From Verrucomicrobiales bacterium (GTDB taxonomy: Bacteria; Verrucomicrobiota; Verrucomicrobiia; Verrucomicrobiales; SKLO01): a stretch of 10,503 nt of DNA. Both the position numbers and the translations under genes were made by a program. The notes under the pieces are model-generated. The model saw only the letters and a list, made by a program, of their open reading frames with translations. It was not told the DNA's origin and did no database searches. The stretch lies in NCBI GenBank assembly GCA_007123195.1, contig SKLO01000190.1:1-10503 (forward strand), read 5' to 3'. The stretch's first letter is position 1. Every line of letters begins with the position of its first letter. Shown piece after piece: positions 4,994 to 10,503 of this stretch.

Positions 4994-5923
4994 TCAATCC
5001 ACCAGCTCCACCGGCCACCACTCCACCGCCAGCTTTTGTCGTCCCTGCTTTTGCCTGGAGCACCAGTCGCGGAACTTCCTTGAGCAGACCACCATCGGGG
5101 GACGGCTGTTGGCGGGTCCGGAGAACCACGTTTCGTTGGTGTGCGCGAGATCAAAGGGTCCCATCACGGACTCCAACTCCTGACGGCGATATCGGAGGAG
5201 CGGAGGAAAGAACAGGTCATTCACCCAACATCCCTGGCCGTCCTGGCCTTGTGTCTCTTCCCCACCGTTGTGCATCGAATCGTCACTGGACTTCCCGGGG
5301 GTCACCGGGTTCCCCTTGTCATTGACAAGCTCGTTCAGCACCGGTAGCAGCGGCCGCTGCCCGAGTATCCGCCAAAGCGGTTCCTCTAGCGGCTTGTTCC
5401 CGGAAACCTCCACCGGGTCGAAGCAAAGGTTGGCGAATCCTTCCGCCTCCATGCGCTCGCGGAAGCCCTCCGTGCAGAACAATTGGAAATCTGACACCAG
5501 AGCTCTGCCGAAGATGCGCCGCATGATCTCGCTACGCTTCACGCTGAGGCGTCCGCCTTCCAGCCGGCATCCACCCTTCACAACGAAGTCCAACGGCACG
5601 CACACGAAATAATCGGCCGCGTCCAGATCTGCCTTCTCAAACTCCCGTTCGCCCCGCAACTGGAACCGTCCGGGATCATTGTAAAACTCTGGAAACCGCT
5701 TCCAATTCGGCACCTTGCCCGCCTTCTCCTTCAGAAAGGCGAACATCTCCTGTAACCGCGAGGAGTCGATGGGTTCGCGTATGTTCACGCTTTTTCGTCC
5801 GACGGTCAAGGTCTTCGGCCAACGCGATACAAACCCATCAAACGCTGGGGCGTGGACTAGGCTGCTCGAGAGCGAGCTGTCCCCTTCGTCACGGCGCAGG
5901 CCAAATTTAATCCACAGCTTCAT
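4994..5923 (-). CDS. Putative immunity protein of the large toxin (Imm1)
   Basis: A 309-aa soluble protein, MKLWIKFGLR to VEWWPVELVD. The ATG at 5921-5923 overlaps the toxin TGA (ATGA), indicating translational coupling; an open extension of 29 codons upstream lies within the toxin gene and is not homologous to Imm2. It is colinear with Imm2 (1796-2710) for about 283 residues; visible shared blocks are VNIREP (46-51), RLQEMFAFLKEKAGKVPNW (56-74), NDPGRFQ (82-88), LSVKR (126-130), LPVLNELVN (193-201), GCW (231-233) and CSRKFRDWC (280-288). It differs by a five-residue insertion (within RQKQGRQKLAV) just before WWPV. Position after a HINT-toxin domain, size, high divergence and pairing with each toxin copy indicate an immunity protein that protects the producer and sister cells. 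Family not recognised; no metal or catalytic motif is evident. Confidence 0.82.
   Translation of the reverse strand: MKLWIKFGLRRDEGDSSLSSSLVHAPAFDGFVSRWPKTLTVGRKSVNIREPIDSSRLQEMFAFLKEKAGKVPNWKRFPEFYNDPGRFQLRGEREFEKADLDAADYFVCVPLDFVVKGGCRLEGGRLSVKRSEIMRRIFGRALVSDFQLFCTEGFRERMEAEGFANLCFDPVEVSGNKPLEEPLWRILGQRPLLPVLNELVNDKGNPVTPGKSSDDSMHNGGEETQGQDGQGCWVNDLFFPPLLRYRRQELESVMGPFDLAHTNETWFSGPANSRPPMVVCSRKFRDWCSRQKQGRQKLAVEWWPVELVD
4995..5025 (-). repeat. 31-bp immunity 3'-end repeat (one of four)
   Basis: This segment encodes EWWPVELVD plus the start of the stop codon. Near-identical copies sit at 1797-1827, 4137-4167 and 4532-4562, all in the same orientation, at the 3' ends of two full and two truncated immunity genes. 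The DNA is conserved beyond what the surrounding immunity sequence shows. Confidence 0.8.
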
Positions 5924-8900
5924 GGTAGCACCCCCCGCGCTTGGAACCAGGCTTCCACCACCTTTGACTGCGCGTGATAATGGTTGTCGACATAAAAATC
6001 CACCAACCACTGCGCCTTGCCTTCCGGCGACAGCCCGGTGAACTCTGGTTTCTTGAGCAACGGATTCATCACGTCTGAAATGTCTCGATGCAAGTCCCTC
6101 GCCATCGCGTGGCCCGGCACGTCATTCACCGAGCGCCCAACGAGCTTGCCGCCGGCCTGAATCTGCAGGGTGACTTCCTTGGGGACGATATGATGCACCT
6201 CCGTATCGACTTTGCCAACTCTTGCTCCGGCGCCCTTGAAGAAGCTGTTGTTCCACTGGTTGACCGTGGGCAGGTTGTCAACATTGGTGATCACCCCATT
6301 GGCGAAGTCGTCGACCATGCTGGCGCTGACATGGCGGGAGGAACGCGCCCAAGTGGCGCTGTCGATTGACTGGCTTGAACGCATCCCGCGTTTCGTATCC
6401 AGCAGAATCTCGAACCGCTTGGCGCGCAGGGCCGGGCCACTCAGGCCCGTCTTGCCAGCCGTCCGGAAGAACGCGCTCTTGACCTGGTGACAAGCAGGTC
6501 CGCTGTTATGCACCCAAACCCCCGCTTCGCCGACGAAGTAGGTGTGGAAGTCCGCGACCTCGAGGTTGTAGGTGGTGAATCGCTCTCCGGGTGGGGCGCG
6601 GCTGGGGCGCAGGCCGAGCACACGGGCCAGGCCGCGGCCGTCGGCGAGCAGCAGCAGGTCGCCCGGCTGCAGGTCGGCCATGGACACGAACTCGGCGGCA
6701 TCCACCAGATAGAACGGATGCACGGCGGTGCCGGTGATGGTGTCTGTGGAACCGACCTCGGAGATGGCGGCCGGATCGTGGGCGCCGTTGCCGTCGCCCG
6801 TCAGCTCGAACTCAAGGGTCCACAACTCCAGCGGCCGGGTGACGATGGTATCGACCACCGGCTTCCAGGCCTCATCGCCGTTGATCTCGCAGCGCGCCCA
6901 GACGAGGTCGCCGACGGCGATGTCCTCGATCGGCCGGAGGGTCCTCTCGATGACAACCCCATCCCGGAACAAGGCGCCATCCCCCTCGGCCGCCACGGCG
7001 GCGGAAGTGTCGGCCAGGGTTGCAGTCCACACCAGGGTGCCCGCCACAAAACACATGCCCGTGGTCTTGGCGGCGGCGGCCAATGGCTGAAGGTTGTCCA
7101 TGGCGGCCTTGCCCGGACCACTGCTGAAAAAGCTTGAGTGCTGGCGCAATCCATCCAGTTTCTCGCCCTTCCCAAGGTTCCTCAGGTGGGCCAGTTTGGA
7201 GAACGGCACGAAACAGAGGCTCACCTCGAAGGTGCCCCGGCCGACGTAGTAGCCTTTCCGGTAGGGCGTAGCGTTGTGGTAGTGTTCAAGAAGTCCGACG
7301 AACAGCTCGGCCCCTGTAAGGATCACCTCCCTGATCTCGCCGCCCATTCGTGCGAAGCGCTCGGTCCGTCCGGTGAGGAGGTCGAGAATGATGTCCGCGC
7401 CCCCGGCCGCCAGGTCGGCGGCGAATTGCGCCGCCGCTCTCGATCCTTGGACGACGTTGTGGACCATCTGACGCTCCTGTTCAAACCGGTAGCCGTTCAA
7501 GACCTTGCCGGTGAGCCGGTAGGGATAGGTCATGCCGCGCCAGGTACTTTTTATGGCGAAGCTAGCGCCCTTGCGACCGAGGGAGATGAGATCGCCGGTG
7601 CCCTGCACCAGGTCCTTGCCGCCGTCAAAGAAGCCGGCGCCAAATCCCTGGGTGAAGTCGAGCGCGCTGCCGGGCATCCAGGCGCCGGCCTGCCGCTCCA
7701 GCGCGCCGAGGATCGCCTCCTCCGACTCGTCATCCTCGTCCCAGTCCTCAAGCTCCCGGGCCGCCCGGGCAGCCAGGACCTGTTCGAGATAGTATTCCTG
7801 CTGGTGGGCCACCATGTCGACGGTCAATTGGAAGCCAACCTCCGCCACGCCGCCGCCGCTGACGTCACCAGGCTGTTCCATCGGAACCAGCTCAAGGGAC
7901 TCCAAGCCTGTGACCAGATCATCGGGACCGGCAACCCGGTAGGTGTAGCCGTGGAACTCACCGCCATCGCTCTGGTAGATGACCTCCGGATCATCGATTG
8001 TCATCGGGTCGTCAGTCGGAGCATCCTGTGGCGAGTAGAAGCTGACAACCCGGGTGAACAGCTCGGTGTTTGATCCTGTTTCGACAATGGCATTGAAGTA
8101 GACCAGCCCGACGCCATGGCCGAGGTGCGTGACGACAGCCTGCATTGAGTCGATTAAGCCGGGATGCATCGACGTTTCGACCGGGAGCAGCAGTTCGAAC
8201 TGGCCGTCAGCACTGGCGAACATGCCGCTGTCGGCCGCGGTTTCGGTCAGGGTGACAAAGCCCGTGTCGGCGAGATCGGTGATCAGGCGGGCGCTGACGG
8301 TGTCGACCACCGCGTCGCTGAGATCACCGTTCAACTGCACGGCAAGCGCGAGGCTTTGCCCTTCATAGACGTTTGTCGGCGGTTCCTGCGGATCGCCCGG
8401 GTCGCCGGGGTCGCCAGGATCGGGATCACCGCCCTCGTCGGGATCCGGATACCAAGACTCGGGCGTCTCGATGTGCCACGCCAGAACGGTTTCGCCGTAC
8501 GTTTCGAACACCGGATCGCGGGCACGCAGCGAGCCGAGATTGACGCCGTCGAAAGCCTCGATGTCGTGAATCACCGTGTCAAAGGTGCCGACATACGGGT
8601 AGCGCTTGCCAATGGAATCGGCGTTGAAGTCCTTGTTGACTTGCAGAGGGATGACGATCGGCTGCTCGGCATCAGGAAACCACAGCTCGATCTCCTCGAT
8701 CACGCCGCCCGGGGCCGGGTAGGCGTCGCACGTTTCCGAGGTGACCTGTCCCACCAGATGCAGGGCGATCGTCAGCGTCGGGTCGTCACCATGGGTTTGC
8801 CCCGGAACAAAATCCGTCTCAACAATCTCGTAGGTCGCGAGTTCAATGACCGGGCTTGGCTGGGAGAGAATCGGGGCTGTAACGCCTCCCGGCAGCGGAT

Positions 8901-10503
8901 CGCCGTTTTCGTCCAGAGCGGCCAATTCGAACTGCAGGCTGGTGAACGCGGCCTCATGCACCGGAAGCCACTCATTCTCGGTTCCGGGAGCCAGGATTTC
9001 GAGCTTCACCCGCTGGTCGGCGGGTTGTTCGCTCGCGCGCACTGATTCGACATACAGCACCCGCCAGGATTCGCCGGGCACATCCGGATGATCCGGCACG
9101 CTCTCCGGCAGATCATCGAGGGTAAGCTCAAGATCGCTGGGAATGAAGTCCCCGCCCTCGTCCACCGGCAGCGCATCGCGGGTATCTGAAGTGTTCCGGG
9201 TCCAGACCCGCAACTCTCCGGCGCCGGGAGCGTAGGCGCGGGTGCCGTCCGGGTTCTCGCTACGGACGATTTCCGACGGGTCGGAAGCTTCATACACAAG
9301 ACGAAACGATGTTGGCGTGTCCAACCCTGGATAGTCGGGGATGGATATAAGCATCGGCGTGAGAGCGGCTGCCTGCATCCGATCGTCCTCATCCTCCGGT
9401 CCCGGGGATAAACCGTCATTATCGATGGCACCCAGCCCTTCCATGCCGTCGGCAAAATCGGGCACATTGTCCCCATCCAGATCACCATTGGCCACCAGCA
9501 GGATTTTTCCCGGAAACTCGAGTTCTCCCTCCACGCCCATGGCGGCGAACTCCGCTTCATCGAGATTCGGCAGGTCAATACCGTCATCGTTGTTCGAGTC
9601 GACGGCAATCACCGGCGTTACCAGCATCACAGCGTCGGCGACGGTGCCGGTATTCCCGCCCTCGCCTCCCGTCAGGTCATAGGAGAGGATGACGTCACCG
9701 ACCTCCCATTCGGGTCCGCCTTCGAGCCAGATCTGCACCGGCAGCCCGTCTACCAGGTCCGCCAGCGGCCCGTTGGGTTCCGCCAGATCAATCTCAAGAT
9801 CGATTTCCTGGAGTTCCAAGCCGTCCTCGTCAAAGGCGCGCACATCGTCCGGCAATTGGAGTCTCACGGTGCCTGCATCGGCAATAGATTCGCGAGCATT
9901 AAACCTCAGATCGATCTGCACGAAGTCGTCGTCGGCGGAGCCGGTGGGATCCAAGGGTTCCCGCCCCCAGTCCCAGCCGGGATCACCCTCGCCGCCCGGT
10001 TCGCGCTCCAGATCGAAGTCGATGTTCTTGAAAAGGAACCCGCCGTAAGGTGTCTCCTGCAGGCCGGCGGCCGGCCGTTCAATCTCCTCGCCTGCGGCCC
10101 CATGGCTGGCGGGCGTGTGGGCGACCATGGCGAGTCCCGGGGTGAAGGCGATGACTTCGACCGTGCGCGCGGCGGGGCTTTCGGGGTCCTGACCGCTGCC
10201 ACCGGCGCCGACGTCGAACACGCGGGTGGCCGCGCCAAGAATCGCCGAGTTGCCCTGCCGGAATTCGGGATCAGCGGCGCCATCACCGGCGGAATAGGGC
10301 AGGTCCTGTTCGGTCGCCGGGGCGCCGCCGAAGATGTGCCAGCCGTCCTTGGCGGCGAAAGCGACCGAGATCTTGTACTCCCGGTCGTCGGCTACTTCGC
10401 CGTTCTGGAACTCATGTGGGATGAGCACGTAACAGCGCGTGGTTTGCCCTGAGGTCTGCACAAAGTAGACCGCATTGTCCTTGGCCTGGCCATCGGTGAC
10501 CTG
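5920..10503 (-). CDS. Giant secreted polymorphic toxin with HINT and HNH-like C-terminus (5' end outside window)
   Basis: Open to the right edge; 1527 residues visible (counted from codon 10501-10503), with no in-window start needed (the GTG at 10461 is internal). Residues 1-680: acidic, beta-rich passenger with calcium-binding-like loops (VDSNNDDGID; GDLDGDNVPDFADG, about 338-350). Residues 685-710: DPG-rich linker. Then a beta domain with TLTETAADSGMF, a D/E-rich stretch, and a helical, Gly-rich pretoxin region (about 948-1135, FGAGFFDGGKDLVQG ... YYVGRGTFEVSL). HINT spans about 1151-1333: CFVAGTLVWT (C1151), RPIEDIAVGDLV, GTAVHPF (H1262), ending VWVHN. The toxin domain 1334-1527 has HHIVPK (H1437, H1438, P1441), PGHAMARDLH (H1465, H1472) and ends QARGVLP. 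HINT would autocleave to free the toxin in a neighbouring cell; the HHxxP...H...LH pattern fits an HNH/Endonuclease VII-like nuclease, subfamily unassigned. No Rhs/YD repeats. The secretion signal must lie upstream. The stop overlaps the immunity start. Confidence 0.88.
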   Translation of the reverse strand, partial: QVTDGQAKDNAVYFVQTSGQTTRCYVLIPHEFQNGEVADDREYKISVAFAAKDGWHIFGGAPATEQDLPYSAGDGAADPEFRQGNSAILGAATRVFDVGAGGSGQDPESPAARTVEVIAFTPGLAMVAHTPASHGAAGEEIERPAAGLQETPYGGFLFKNIDFDLEREPGGEGDPGWDWGREPLDPTGSADDDFVQIDLRFNARESIADAGTVRLQLPDDVRAFDEDGLELQEIDLEIDLAEPNGPLADLVDGLPVQIWLEGGPEWEVGDVILSYDLTGGEGGNTGTVADAVMLVTPVIAVDSNNDDGIDLPNLDEAEFAAMGVEGELEFPGKILLVANGDLDGDNVPDFADGMEGLGAIDNDGLSPGPEDEDDRMQAAALTPMLISIPDYPGLDTPTSFRLVYEASDPSEIVRSENPDGTRAYAPGAGELRVWTRNTSDTRDALPVDEGGDFIPSDLELTLDDLPESVPDHPDVPGESWRVLYVESVRASEQPADQRVKLEILAPGTENEWLPVHEAAFTSLQFELAALDENGDPLPGGVTAPILSQPSPVIELATYEIVETDFVPGQTHGDDPTLTIALHLVGQVTSETCDAYPAPGGVIEEIELWFPDAEQPIVIPLQVNKDFNADSIGKRYPYVGTFDTVIHDIEAFDGVNLGSLRARDPVFETYGETVLAWHIETPESWYPDPDEGGDPDPGDPGDPGDPQEPPTNVYEGQSLALAVQLNGDLSDAVVDTVSARLITDLADTGFVTLTETAADSGMFASADGQFELLLPVETSMHPGLIDSMQAVVTHLGHGVGLVYFNAIVETGSNTELFTRVVSFYSPQDAPTDDPMTIDDPEVIYQSDGGEFHGYTYRVAGPDDLVTGLESLELVPMEQPGDVSGGGVAEVGFQLTVDMVAHQQEYYLEQVLAARAARELEDWDEDDESEEAILGALERQAGAWMPGSALDFTQGFGAGFFDGGKDLVQGTGDLISLGRKGASFAIKSTWRGMTYPYRLTGKVLNGYRFEQERQMVHNVVQGSRAAAQFAADLAAGGADIILDLLTGRTERFARMGGEIREVILTGAELFVGLLEHYHNATPYRKGYYVGRGTFEVSLCFVPFSKLAHLRNLGKGEKLDGLRQHSSFFSSGPGKAAMDNLQPLAAAAKTTGMCFVAGTLVWTATLADTSAAVAAEGDGALFRDGVVIERTLRPIEDIAVGDLVWARCEINGDEAWKPVVDTIVTRPLELWTLEFELTGDGNGAHDPAAISEVGSTDTITGTAVHPFYLVDAAEFVSMADLQPGDLLLLADGRGLARVLGLRPSRAPPGERFTTYNLEVADFHTYFVGEAGVWVHNSGPACHQVKSAFFRTAGKTGLSGPALRAKRFEILLDTKRGMRSSQSIDSATWARSSRHVSASMVDDFANGVITNVDNLPTVNQWNNSFFKGAGARVGKVDTEVHHIVPKEVTLQIQAGGKLVGRSVNDVPGHAMARDLHRDISDVMNPLLKKPEFTGLSPEGKAQWLVDFYVDNHYHAQSKVVEAWFQARGVLP
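6505..7053 (-). repeat. HINT-coding segment duplicated at 3289-3834
   Basis: Partner of the HINT block in the orphan cassette. In both copies the nucleophile motif CFVAGTLVWT is followed by an unusual ~29-residue stretch (from ATLADTSAAVAAE to ERTL) before the conserved RPIEDIAVGDLVWA, where HINT domains usually have only a few residues. Confidence 0.8.

Noticed and set aside
7138..8073. A 311-codon plus-strand open frame opposite the pretoxin region, and another of 293 codons at 8164-9045
   Set aside because: Antisense shadows of the giant toxin gene; no coherent domain composition.
8375..8440. GATCGCC/GTCGCC-type tandem repeats resembling a short direct-repeat array
   Set aside because: They encode the DPG-rich protein linker in frame; not a CRISPR or intergenic repeat.

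Overview
The window is GC-rich bacterial chromosome. The left edge holds the last 48 codons of an excinuclease subunit gene (uvrA, plus strand). The mix of short dispersed palindromes, a decayed GxxExxV-type element and a giant secreted HINT-domain polymorphic toxin suggests a member of the PVC superphylum, most likely Verrucomicrobiota. That placement is inference: no rRNA or complete marker gene is present.

Left part (1-1795, mostly plus strand or strandless): the uvrA 3' end; an inverted pair of REP-like palindromes; a 3' remnant of a secreted metallopeptidase-like gene; a small inverted-repeat element carrying an internally deleted GxxExxV gene; and about 700 bp of gene-free sequence with more repeats. 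Two copies of a 20-bp repeat, in opposite orientation, bracket this debris (374-393 and 1643-1662).

Right part (1796-10503, all minus strand, read right to left): a polymorphic toxin-immunity locus. It opens with the C-terminal 1527 residues of a very large secreted protein (start lies beyond the right edge): an acidic beta-rich passenger, a DPG linker, a helical pretoxin region, an autoprocessing HINT domain, and a C-terminal domain with a HHxxP...H...LH histidine pattern resembling HNH/Endonuclease VII-type nuclease toxins. Its stop codon overlaps the start of a 309-aa putative immunity gene by ATGA. Downstream lie two truncated cassettes (A and B), each joining a piece of HINT sequence to the last ~30 codons of an immunity gene. 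A second HINT-toxin module without the giant N-terminus follows, again joined by ATGA to its own 304-aa immunity gene.

The four immunity 3' ends, the spacers after them and the leader before the HINT sequence are related to each other. The region therefore reads as an array of displaced tip cassettes that could recombine, through HINT and the immunity 3' end, into the expressed toxin gene. A likely rho-independent terminator (4365-4391) separates the active toxin-immunity pair and remnant A from remnant B and the orphan pair. The immunity family is one I cannot assign to a named family.
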